Source of the DNA: Parietaria judaica
Taxonomy: Eukaryota > Streptophyta > Magnoliopsida > Rosales > Urticaceae
Direction: 5' to 3'
Length of the DNA stretch: 64,000 nucleotides
NCBI GenBank assembly: GCA_954871525.1
Contig: OX940861.1
Span: forward strand, 8,602,842 to 8,666,841
Shown here one piece after another: positions 1 through 9,617 of this stretch (its first letter is position 1; every line of letters starts with the position of its first letter). Made by a program: the position numbers and the translations under genes. The notes below the pieces were generated by a model. That model saw nothing but the letters and a program-made list of their open reading frames with translations, was not told the DNA's origin and did not search any database.

Positions 1-420
1 GTCGAACGTTGTGGATCGAAGCCGGATCGGTGTCGGCGTCGAAAAGAGAAGCGATGATGCCGATTGATAGATCGAAGCCAGGTCGGTGTCGGCGTCGAAA
101 AGAGAACCCATGATGCCTGATCGGTATCGGCGACGGCGTCGAAGGGGATGTCGTGGCATCCATAACAGTCGTGGTTGGAGTTCGGTCGTGGGCAGATCTC
201 AATATGGGGAAGCGATCGGGAAGAGAACCATGGCAAGCTTGATTGGAAAATAGCGGGAGAGGAGTGAGGAGAGGGCTTGATCCGAGCGATCGACGAAGAA
301 ATATAGGAACGATGAGTTTATTAAGAGAGAGGGAGAGAGAAAGAGAAATAAAGAGAGAGAGAACGTGTGATGTGGGACGAGAGAGGAGAAGAATTACTCA
401 AAGATATGAATTAGTATTAA
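1..420. other. Unassigned GC-rich stretch with a duplicated 59-bp unit
   Basis: The left edge carries two and a partial third copy of a unit starting GATCGAAGCC and containing GTCGGCGTCGAAAAGAGAA, spaced about 59 bp. On the minus strand it reads open from an ATG near 153 to the window edge and is preceded by CT-rich, 5'-UTR-like sequence (the GA-rich plus strand at 325-365). This could be the 5' end of a gene or gene fragment running off the window. I recognise no protein family. Confidence 0.3.
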
Positions 421-664
421 TTTAGGTATTTAATACCTATTAATGTGCACAACTAATAGTAATATAAAAATTAATAATAATAAAAAGATTAATTAAAAGG
501 GTATTTTAGGAATGAATTCTGATATTAAAAAGCCTCATCAAAATTGGCTATTTTGCAAAGATAAAAGAAAGGATGACTATTTTACAAATCAAACGTTTGT
601 ATTTGGCTATTAGGAGCAATTTCTCATTATAAAATCTTTAATATTGTTCTATTATTGAGTTTTA

Positions 665-1133
665 GGGTTAATGACAGCTAAAATACTTAAAGCTTGGTCA
701 AAGAACCCCTCGTGTACCCAAAATTTAAAAGTGGTGGCAAAAATACCCAAAGTCGCATTTGGGGAGTTGACCACTCCATTCTCGTAACGCCGTTAACTTA
801 CCCGTTAACTCTGACTTCGTGGACAAACGTGGGTTGCTGACATAACAATTTTTTCCACGTGGACGAGCCTACATCAGCCTCGTTTACGACAGAACAACGA
901 ATTAAACCCCTAATTAATATTATTTAATACAACTAATTAAACCCCTAATGATTACACTTAACAAAACAAATTTGTCCACATGGCCAGAGTTAACGGGTAA
1001 GTTAACGGCGTTACGTTCTATGGAGTGGTCAACTTCCCAAATGTGACTTTGGGTATTTTGCCACCACTTTTAAACTTAGAGTACACAAGGGGTTCTTTGA
1101 CTAAATTTTAGATATTTTCGCCGTCATTAACCC
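665..1133. mobile_element. Mutator-like long-inverted-repeat element
   Basis: A 469-bp element whose two halves are inverted copies. The left arm starts GGGTTAATGACAGC and the right arm ends GCCGTCATTAACCC; GTTAACTTACCCGTTAAC and its complement lie further inside. The right flank is TTAAGTTTA. The left flank, TTGAGTTTTA, is the same 9-mer with one substitution and one extra T, so a decayed 9-bp TSD is likely. There is no coding capacity. The hairpin sense and 9-bp duplication fit a non-autonomous Mutator-like element. Confidence 0.7.
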
Positions 1134-1767
1134 TTAAGTTTAACTAGTATGCCCTTACAAACACTGGTTTAAATATATAGCTTGACCAAATAATATTTTT
1201 TTATGAAATTTTTGGGAAAGATTTTCAATTAAAATTCATGGTTATGGCAATAACTATGAGAATTCATATCCGCAATTTTTATTTTTATTATTATTTTATA
1301 AAAATCTCGTGCACAAATATTCGTAATGCGAACACAATGCTATGATCACCTAGGCTCACATTCACTGAACTCGCCGAAATTGGTCAATATTTAGGCATTG
1401 GACAAGTCTAGCAAAAGGTGCTCCGCAGCTGGAGAAACTTCTTACGATATTCTCCGATCAAACCGCGAATGTGGCACCCACCAGTCGGGGCAGCCACAAA
1501 GGCTCGAGGCTAGCACCCAAGAACACGAAAGCTCTACGCGCGAGAGAGAATTATTGATTATATAAAATGAACATGAGGCAAATCAGTAGAGAAACATGAA
1601 GACATGGGTAAGATCCGCCCAGTAAAGAGAATTATTGTATGTAAATCTCCTTTGTGACTGACTTTAAGGTCCTTTCATTTATGAATGAGGTCATTATGAT
1701 TACATAGACAATAGCATGAGTCAGAGCTCATCAGAGACTAATAAATCAATACAACACTAGTATAAAT
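1134..1767. other. Intergenic, no gene seen
   Basis: AT-rich flank, then a mixed-composition stretch (about 1300-1700) without a convincing reading frame, splice-site set or repeat boundary. The last 8 bases (1760-1767, GTATAAAT) are the left TSD of the hAT element that follows. Confidence 0.5.
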
Positions 1768-2170
1768 CAAGGTTTAAAATGTTGTTTTGCATTTTTTATT
1801 TTATAGATATATCGCTTGCCGATAGGTATGTCGATGGGCAAATCGTAAAAAAAGGGCATGTCGCATGCCGCATATACCGCACTTTTTTCATGGGCATACC
1901 GCATGCTGATGGGGTTTTCGACGAATATTTTGTAAAAAATATTTGAGTAGTTAAGCAAGATATTTATATAGGTTCAAAACTACATATTTAACATATATAA
2001 GACATAATTGTATACAAGAAAACACATTTGTAACTTAAATATGTAGGTGAAATTTATAATATTAAGTCACTTTATTAGTTGACGTGTATAATTAAGCCAA
2101 ATTATTATGTGAAGTGAATATGTATGTTAAGTGTGTAATATTAAGTGAATATGCATGTTAATTGTATATG

Positions 2171-3863
2171 TGTAGAGGGCGATTTTCACCACCCTTTTCC
2201 AGTCACAAAAATAATCACAAATAACAAGTTAACAACAATGATCAGTGAATATCTTTGATTTATTATATTTCCGACCAGAGCTCGGTTTCCTTTCGTTGAG
2301 TAGCTGGACAATTGAAGGAAAATGATAAGAATATGATATGATTTGATGCCGCACCTCGTCGGCTTCAGCGAGGCTGCCTACGTACCCGGTATACCGGGAT
2401 CAGGTCATCACGTAGTTCAATGTGGTTGGCGTTATCTTTCTTCTTTCTCTCTGGTTTCTCTTGGTGGTTTCTCTTAGCCGAATCTCCACCCCCTCTCTCC
2501 TGGCCGAATCTCTCCTCTCTGTGGGATCATTCCTGCTCCTCCTCTCTGGTCTTTGCTCCCGGGAGCCTTCCTGCTCCTTCCTCTCTGGTCTTTGCTCTCG
2601 GGATCCTTCCTGCTCCTCGTCTCTGGTCTTTGCTCCCGAGAGCCTTCCTGCTCCTTCCTCTCTGGTCTTTGCTTTCGGGAGCCTTCCTGCTCCTTCCTCT
2701 CTGGTCTTTGCTCCCGGGAGCCTTCCTGCTCCTCCTCTCTGGTCTTTGCTCCCGGGAGCCTTCCTGTTGTTTCCTCCTCCCGGGATCCTTCCTGCTCCTC
2801 CTCTATGGTCTTTGCTCCCGGGATCCTTCCTGCTCCTCCTCTCTGGTATTTGCTCCCGGGAGCCTTCCTGCTGTTTCCTCTCCCGTCTTTGCTCCCGGAA
2901 TCCTTCTTGGCCTCCTCTCTGGTCTTTGCTCCCGGGAGCCTTCATGCTCTTTCCTCTCTGGTCTCTGCTCCCGGGAGCCTTCCTGGTCTTTGCTCCCGGG
3001 AGCCTTCCTGCTCCTTCCTCTCTGGTCTTTGTCCCGGGATCCTTCATGCTCATCCTCTCTAGTCTTTGCTCTCGGGAGCCTTCCTGCTCCTTCCTCTCTG
3101 GTTTTTGCTCCCGGGAGCCTTCCTGCTCCTTCCTCTCTGGTCTTTGTCCCGGGATCCTTCCTGCTCATCCTCTCTGGTCTTTGCTCCCGGGAGCCTTCCT
3201 GCTCATTCCTCTCTGGTTTTTGCTCCCGGGAGCCTTCCTGCTGTTTCCTCTCCCGTCTTTGCTCCTGGGATCCTTCCTGCTCCTCCTCTCTGCTCTTTGC
3301 TCCCGGGAGCCTTCCTGCTCCTTCCGCTCTGGTCTTTGCTCCCGGGATCCTTCCTGCTCCCCCTATCTGGTCTTTGCTCCCGGGATCCTTCCTGCTCCTT
3401 CCTTTTCATGAGGTTTGCTTATGTATTTCTACACTTAGGGTTTCTGCCTCTCTCCCTCCCCCTCTTCCTTGTTCCTTGAATCTCGCTTTTATAGAGCTTA
3501 CATCTGCCTTCTCACCTCTTTCCCGTCCTTTGTCGCGTCCAATCACTAGCTTCTCTAGGAGTGATGTGATGGAAGCGTGGCTAGCCCATGCTTTGCGTCA
3601 TTCGTAGAGCAGACTGCCAGAGTGGGTAGGTGGGCTTCATTAAATGCACATCTCGTCAATGGTCATTCAGCTCTGCACACTTCGTCGTCGATGCCTCTCG
3701 TCGAGTGAGTGAGGGGACACTTCGTCGCGGCTTAAACCTCCCCGAGGACGTTCTTTGGTTGACCATCGGTCAATGAACCTCCTCGTCCTCCTCTTACGTC
3801 GTTTATGGGACAAAACGACACTAGTTGTGTTGAGGATGGATTTGACCAAATCCGACCTTAACA
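2171..3863 (-). mobile_element. Solo LTR with expanded minisatellite
   Basis: Flanked by an exact 5-bp TSD ATATG (2166-2170, 3864-3868). On the minus strand it begins TGTTAAGGTCGG and ends CGCCCTCTACA, the TG...CA rule, with a TATA-like CTATAAAAG near 3485-3495. No internal region or second LTR is adjacent, so it is a solo LTR left by recombination. It shares both ends with the LTR at 31430-32287 but is twice as long because of the minisatellite at 2525-3405. It is inserted in the hAT at 1768-5986. Confidence 0.85.
2525..3405. repeat. 39-bp minisatellite, about 22 copies
   Basis: Tandem units of about 39 bp with core TTTGCTCCCGGGAGCCTTCC and a linker TGCTCCTTCCTCTCTGG. Units vary by small substitutions, such as CCCGGGATCC for CCCGGGAGCC, and by a few shortened copies. 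Because 39 is a multiple of 3, several frames stay open on both strands. Those long reading frames are artefacts of the repeat, not genes. The array lies entirely in the solo LTR. Confidence 0.9.
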
Positions 3864-4020
3864 ATATGTATGTTAACAAATTTAATATTAGTTGAAGTGT
3901 ATAGTATTAAATGAATATGTATATTAAGTGTATATGTATGTTAGGTGAAGTTAATATGTATGTTAAGTGTATAATATTAGTTGAAGTTTATAATATTAAG
4001 TCAAATTATTAGGTGAAGTG

Positions 4021-5480
4021 TATGGGTGAAACCGGGTCGAGTACTGGGTTTTTTTAGGTACCCGGTAAACGTTGACGTGGTTTTTCACCTCAAACAGTCA
4101 ACGTGACTTGTGAGCGTATGATATTTGTTAATCTTATAATTCGGTGGAATTCGATCTCTCACGTTGCAAGCTCTCGATTCACTCTTTGTGTGTGTGTGTA
4201 TATATATATAAGCAATATAAATGAGACGAAGGATTTTTTATAGAGGTTCGTCCCAAGGTGGTAGTTGACTACGTCCTCTGTTAGTTTATTACGACAATGA
4301 ACATTGACGGATAGCTACAGGCAGCAAATGACGTCTAAGAGAAGAGAAGAAAGGGAAAGTACGAACAGAATATGAGGAAATCTCCAAGTGACACAAGATG
4401 CCGGACAGGAATTTCTCAGTATATTCTCTTCGAGTTGTGTCTTGATCTGAGGTCGAGCTTGGTATTTATAGGCTTCAATTCTTCCCGTTGGACTTCCAGG
4501 AATCTTGGAGTCGTTCTTCCGAGCTGACCGGGTTGAATGGTTCATCTTGTTGACGCGTGTCCCACGTCTGCATACTCTTCGTCGAGTTTGAAATATACCC
4601 GTTGAAGACTTGACGTCGTGCTCCTAGTCTTTAGCCTGATTCGAATTGATGTGGACGGCTAGGAAATATGACGATTCTGCCCTTCTCTTTCTGGGTTGAC
4701 GACGAATAACTTATGGGCTATGGGCTTCCTTTTGCCTGAATGTCCTGATGGGCTTTGCGAGTGGACCTTTATGAATATTTGTTTTATTTTTTAAGGTCTT
4801 TTTATCGTTGTTGTAAATTTAATTAATTCACAACTTTGTACTATATGTCGTATTAAAATGACGACGAATTTGTACATCAACAGTACCCGGATCCGAAAAC
4901 CGGGTATCTAAAAATTGATACCCGGTACCCGAAATCCGGATATCTAATTTTTAATACCCGGATCCGGTACCAGATTTTGAAAAACGGATTCGGGTTTCAA
5001 CCGGATCCGAGTGGTTTATACCCGGATCCGTTTGTTTTTTTATTTATTTTTTTAAATATATTATCTCAAAATAAACATTGTCTCATAAATAAAAACATAT
5101 ATCCATTGTCTTAAAATTAAAATGCATAAAAAAAAAAACATAATCTCGCGGTTTTTTCTTTGTTTCCGCCATCATTTCTTCGTTCCGCGTATCAAGCATC
5201 ATCAACATCAATTGTAAACATATGATATAACAATAATAATAAAAAGTATTACAAGTCAAATAAACATGAGATAAATAAAATTAAAAGAAAATAAAATAAT
5301 AAAAAAAATCGGGTATTAAACCGGGTACCCGGTTTCTATGATTTTAATATCCGGTACCCGAACCCGGTTTTAAAACCTGGTATGGGTACCCGAATCCGGA
5401 ATCCGGATACGGATTCGGATTCGAGTTTTAAATCAGGATACGGATTTTTACCCGATTTTTGGGTTTTATTTTCACCCCTA
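4021..5480. mobile_element. Simple-word hAT (SimpleHAT-like), GGATCC/GGTACC type
   Basis: Ends are TATGGGTGAAACC (left) and TTTTCACCCCTA (right), with an exact 8-bp TSD GTGAAGTG (4013-4020, 5481-5488). The body is made of repeated short words such as CCGGATCCGGGTACC and their complements. The form recalls the Arabidopsis SIMPLEHAT class, which I know from general knowledge. It sits inside the hAT at 1768-5986 and is itself split by an LTR-like insert at 4063-4882. Confidence 0.8.
4063..4882 (-). mobile_element. LTR-like insertion inside the simple-word hAT
   Basis: An 820-bp block of different composition, flanked on both sides by GTACC (4058-4062, 4883-4887). On the minus strand it begins TGTTGATGTACAAATTCG and has a good TATA box, CTATAAATACC (plus 4462-4472), so it looks like a solo LTR. 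The far end reads ...GTTTACCG rather than CA, and GTACC is frequent in the host element, so the exact boundary and the TSD remain uncertain. Confidence 0.5.
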
Positions 5481-6267
5481 GTGAAGTGTATGTGTATGTT
5501 AAGTGTGAATGTGTGATATTAGTTGAATATTAAAAAGTCTCACAGTGATAGATGACAAGAGTTTGGTGATGTTTATATACCAAATATTTGGGACAAGGGC
5601 TTGGGCCCTTTCGGTCATAAGATTTTGTGAATGGGAGATGACTCACACAAATGTTCCACCACCACGCGCGTGCCGTCGCCATCCGACCGGCCGGCCGTGG
5701 CGAGGTGGGATGGGGTGGGCTTGTGCAAGTATAATTATTTTTGCAGAAAGTTTAATTGGTATTTTTGCCGAAATTCACCAAAAATATGATTTCTAGCGAA
5801 ATTCTAACCATTTTTCGCAATTTTTACTCACAAAAACGAAAAAACAAAATTCCAATCACGTGCCCGGGCGAATTTCGCGAAAAATGGTAAAAAACCAGCG
5901 AAACGAAAGGGTTTTCATTTCGCATATCCTCGAAAAACGAAAATCGGTCGACATTTCCATAGAAAATCACGAAATTTAACACCTTGGTATAAATGTTTGG
6001 CGTTTCAATGCTCCATTGCGAAACAAATAAATAAAACATGCGTCACACAAATTTTCCCTGTGGTTTTTCTCATGACCTTTTGGAGAGTTCACTTGCATCA
6101 TCATTTCAATTACACTATATTTTCTCATTTACTTTTTATTTTTTCCTTCTTCTGAATCAAAATCAGACAGTACTGTTCTCAGTCGTAGTATATATCGACT
6201 TTCACTCACTATATATAATGTAAAATCGTACAACATAAAATAATATTATGAGCTTGACTTTTTGTAT

Positions 6268-7045
6268 CAAAATGTTAAATGTCGCATGTCGATGCCGTTT
6301 CGCAATTTTTATTTTACGGGCATATTTCTTGTCGATGGGCATGCCCACGAGCAATTAAAAAATAAAAAGAAAAAAAGCATGCCACGTGTCGAAAATACTG
6401 CATAAATTTCAAGAGCATACCACATGCCGATGAGGTTTTCAACGAAAATTCTGGAAAATAAACAAGAATTCTATTATTATCATATTATTATTAATATTAA
6501 AATTAATTATATATTTTTTACTTAAAATTTAAGTAATTATACTATTATATATTAATAGCTTCAAAAATTATATATATAAAATTAAAATATTATAGTTATA
6601 ATATAATAAAAATATAGAATAATAAGACTTAATTTCATTAAAATTATCTTGAATTATGCATAGTATATGTTTAAAGGTCCAAATGATCCATAAAAATTAA
6701 ACCTATCAACATAAAACTCTAATATTAAACCTAAAAAAACCCTAGCCTCTCATCTCTCTCTCTCTTTCTCTTCTCTACGCCTCCACACCCCATCTCTCTT
6801 CTCTCTCTCCATCTGAGGAACATTGGCCGGAAAAAGTGAAAAGAGGGGAAGATTTGGCCGGATTTCGAAAGGTTTTTTGACATTTTGGCACACAAATGGC
6901 GAGCGGCGTGTGGAGAAGAAGTCGAACGACATGCTTCGGCAAATGGAAAAACAACAACGACAGCGAGAGGTTATCGTATCGCATATCATCGACAAACGAC
7001 ATGTTGTCGGCATGCCAAACCACTTTCGTGACCTTTTAAACCATG
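6268..7045. mobile_element. hAT-related element
   Basis: The left end CAAAATGTTAAATGTCGC and right end CCTTTTAAACCATG are flanked by TTTTGTAT (6260-6267) and GTTTGTAT (7046-7053), a 7/8 match. GCATGCC- and CGATGGGCATG-type words at both ends match the left end of the hAT copies at 1768 and 46930. The middle is very AT-rich, then has a TC-rich stretch (6745-6810) ahead of an open frame. I see no known protein in it. Confidence 0.5.
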
Positions 7046-7280
7046 GTTTGTATGACTATGAATAATGTTAAGAGATGGATTTCTGACTCCACGTTAAATT
7101 CACATAAATTTAAATTCAAAATTGGATTTTTACATTATTCCTAAATCATAAAAAAATGGTTGGATCCCTCTAAATAAACTTGGACCGTTGAGTAATCTAC
7201 AACCATAATATTTTGATTTCAAATTTACCGAATATTAATTTTTAACCATATCTACAAATTAAGTATGAATAAAATTAATA

Positions 7281-7645
7281 GGGATAATAGCGGCTAAAGT
7301 AGCCAATCTTTCACTATTTGTGCTAATAAAGGTCCAAACTGAATTAAAAGCGGCAATAGTAGCCAAACTCGACAAATGTGTGTTCAATACCTATTCCATC
7401 CACTAGACTTAGTATCTTGCCACGTCCATTAGCATCCTGGTATTTCCATGTGTGCAAAACGCAAGAATTAGGGTTTGGCACGTGAAAACGACATGGCAAG
7501 ATACTAACAGACATAGAGCTGAATGTACGAAATTGGTATTGAACACACATTTGTCATGTTTGACTACTATTGCCGCTATTAATTCAGTTTGGACCTTTAT
7601 GGATACAAGTGATGAAAGATTGGCTACTTTAGCCGCTATTATCTC
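7281..7645. mobile_element. Mutator-like long-inverted-repeat element
   Basis: A 365-bp foldback. The left end is GGGATAATAGCGGCTAAAG; the right end is the complement of GAGATAATAGCGGCTAAAG. Arms pair over roughly 130 bp each, including CAATACC/GGTATTG and AACACACATTTGTC blocks. TSD is AAATTAATA (7272-7280) against AATTTAATA (7646-7654), 8 of 9 bases. There is no coding capacity. Confidence 0.8.
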
Positions 7646-7788
7646 AATTTAATATTATTAAAGAGTGAGTGAACACATCTAAAAAATAAAGTAAGAACAT
7701 ACATTAGATTATTTCATACATGTTCCATTGGATTGTAAATTAGTCAAACAACCTTGATAATAAGTAACCCTTTCTATATAAAAATAAA

Positions 7789-8160
7789 GATAAATAGCGG
7801 CATAAGTATGTAAAGTGTTTGAAAAGTTGACATTAAGTTCTCATTCTTTTTTTTTAGTGGCGAAAGTTGTCAAATTCTTATTGTGTATTCCGTCATATTT
7901 TTTGTCTAAAACCGAGCCACGTGTCATGTTTTTAAACCCATTAAATATACCATTGTTTATCATTGATAAATCAGTTTAATTTTTTTAAAATAAAATGATA
8001 TATTTAACAAGTTAAAAACGTAATACGTGATGCGTTTTGGGGCAGAAACATGACGGAATATACAAAATAAGAGTTTGACAACTTTCGCCACCAAAAAAAA
8101 AGAATCGGAACTTAACGTCTACTTTTCAAACACTTTAGGTACTTACGCCGCCATTTTCCC
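7789..8160. mobile_element. Mutator-like long-inverted-repeat element
   Basis: A 372-bp foldback with exact 9-bp TSD AAAAATAAA (7780-7788, 8161-8169). The left end reads GATAAATAGCGGCATAAG, and the right end is the complement of GGGAAAATGGCGGCGTAAG. Inner arms share TGGCGAAAGTTGTCAAA and its complement. It lies only about 135 bp after the previous foldback element, upstream of the ATH1-like gene. Confidence 0.85.
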
Positions 8161-8169
8161 AAAAATAAA

Positions 8170-9541
8170 ACTAGTGAGAAAAAAAAAACACGACACAAGC
8201 CGGACAAAATACGAATTTCCACGCCTTTTCACATACATTCACTTATCATTGATGATTTGCTTTAATGGCTTTACTTTTGCATATGTATGATCTCAGAAAG
8301 CCAGAGATATATTCGCTTGTTAAACTAGATTTCAAATTCTTTCAAAAAAACAAAAATCAAACTAGATTTCAAATATATTTCGGAATCGCCTTTAAATTTT
8401 GCTTTGGTCTGAGGGAGAAGACCTGGCATGAACAGAGGGAATCCAGATATTTTGAATCTGATGATTATCGTCTCAGAGAGCGAAGCAGATGATGATGATG
8501 ACGAGAGGCTGTGACTGACTGTGATGAAGTGAAGAGGACGACAAAGAGCGAAACAGGAGAGAGAAAACTCATGGGCCCTCAAAAGCCTGCAACACAAATG
8601 AGTGTCACTGCACATCTCTCTCTCTCTAGCTGTACATACAAAATAGTAAATTAAATACAGTGTGTAAATATATTTTCTTGTTGAGTGGCTCTTCTCACTC
8701 TCTCTATCTTAATAAATGGGTCCAATCCATTATTCATGTTGCATCATCACCGTGATCGCTGTTCAGAAGAAAGTGCGTGCATTTATATAGATATAGATAT
8801 TCATGCTCGCATTGCAAGCAAGTGTGTATTTTCATCTTTCTTGGGCTTTGGGTTTCTTGAAGAAAATTCCACTTTTCTGTTTATGATGCAAATATCTTTC
8901 CTTTTACTTTTCACTAATGCATGAGAAAAAGCTCGTTGGCGTTTTCTCTTCGTTTCTTATTGCTAAAGAGGCATAGTTTTGTTCCTCTTTTTGCTGCCTT
9001 TTGAATTTATGCTACGAAAAAGAACCACTCTTCTCTATTTACTCTGCCTCTGCATTTTCCCATTTATGAGAAGATTCATACATTTCACTATAGACTTATA
9101 CATTTTCCATCTTTATTATGGTTTGAACATTGAATGTTGTCTGTTTACGTTCTTTTAAAAAAAATGTTATTTATTTACCAAGGCTTCTCCATATTTGGGC
9201 AATCCCATGTTACTCCTTTGAAAGCCACACAACTTCATTAATTTACCCTGAAAAAGCTGTAGGGTAAAATTTCAAGGTCAAGCTAGTTCTTCTGCTTCTG
9301 GATGCAAGGTAATTTATTTTTATTTTTTTTAACTAATTTCCTCTTCTCTTGTAGTTATCTTTAGAGCAAACTAGCCATTGCTAATTTGCTATTGTAGAGC
9401 ATGTCTTATGAACAATTTACCCTCCCCTTGGGGTAAAAAAGAAGAAGAAGAAATTACTGGAAAAAAAAAATAATGTCAGAAATGTTTTTCTCTTTGGTGA
9501 TTCATTGACCAAACTTTCCCAAATTTCAGGTTATAACTTAT
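8170..9541 (+). promoter_or_regulatory. Upstream region and 5'-UTR intron of the ATH1-like gene
   Basis: No other gene is visible. A canonical donor in GCAAGGTAATTT (intron from 9309) and acceptor AAATTTCAG (to 9529) delimit a probable 221-bp intron in the 5' UTR. The leader upstream is CT- and T-rich. I could not fix a TATA box or start of transcription, and the exon-intron structure of the leader needs transcript evidence. Confidence 0.4.
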
Positions 9542-9601
9542 ATGCATTTACCACACACACTTGCAAGAAGGAAGGCCATTCACGTTTCCCCTGGTTTATG
9601 A
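9542..9601 (+). promoter_or_regulatory. uORF in the ATH1-like leader
   Basis: A 19-codon upstream ORF (starts MHLPHTLARR, stop TGA at 9599-9601) lies in the exon that carries the main start codon and ends 16 bp before it. It is in another frame, so ribosomes starting here would have to reinitiate. Whether it is translated cannot be judged from one sequence. Confidence 0.45.
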
Positions 9602-9617
9602 CGTGAATTTGTTCAAC

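Larger units (their letters stand above)
1768..5986. mobile_element. hAT element, interrupted by nested insertions
   Basis: Termini are CAAGGTTTAAAATG on the left and AACACCTTG on the right, flanked by an exact 8-bp TSD GTATAAAT (1760-1767 and 5987-5994), the hAT hallmark. Without its inserts (solo LTR at 2171-3863, simple-word hAT at 4021-5480) the body is about 1.05 kb and matches the copy at 46930-47803 almost throughout. It has AT-rich TTAAGTGTATAATATTA-type repeats and a GC-rich patch around 5660-5730. No transposase is visible, so it is non-autonomous. Confidence 0.85.

Noticed and set aside
2525..3405. Possible CRISPR-like array
   Set aside because: Units are contiguous with no unique spacers; it is a minisatellite in a plant LTR.
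2420..3607. Long plus-strand frames (up to 395 codons) and minus-strand frames (217, 121 codons) over 2400-3600
   Set aside because: All follow from a 39-bp tandem repeat, whose period is a multiple of 3. They are 13-residue repeats open on both strands, located in a solo LTR.
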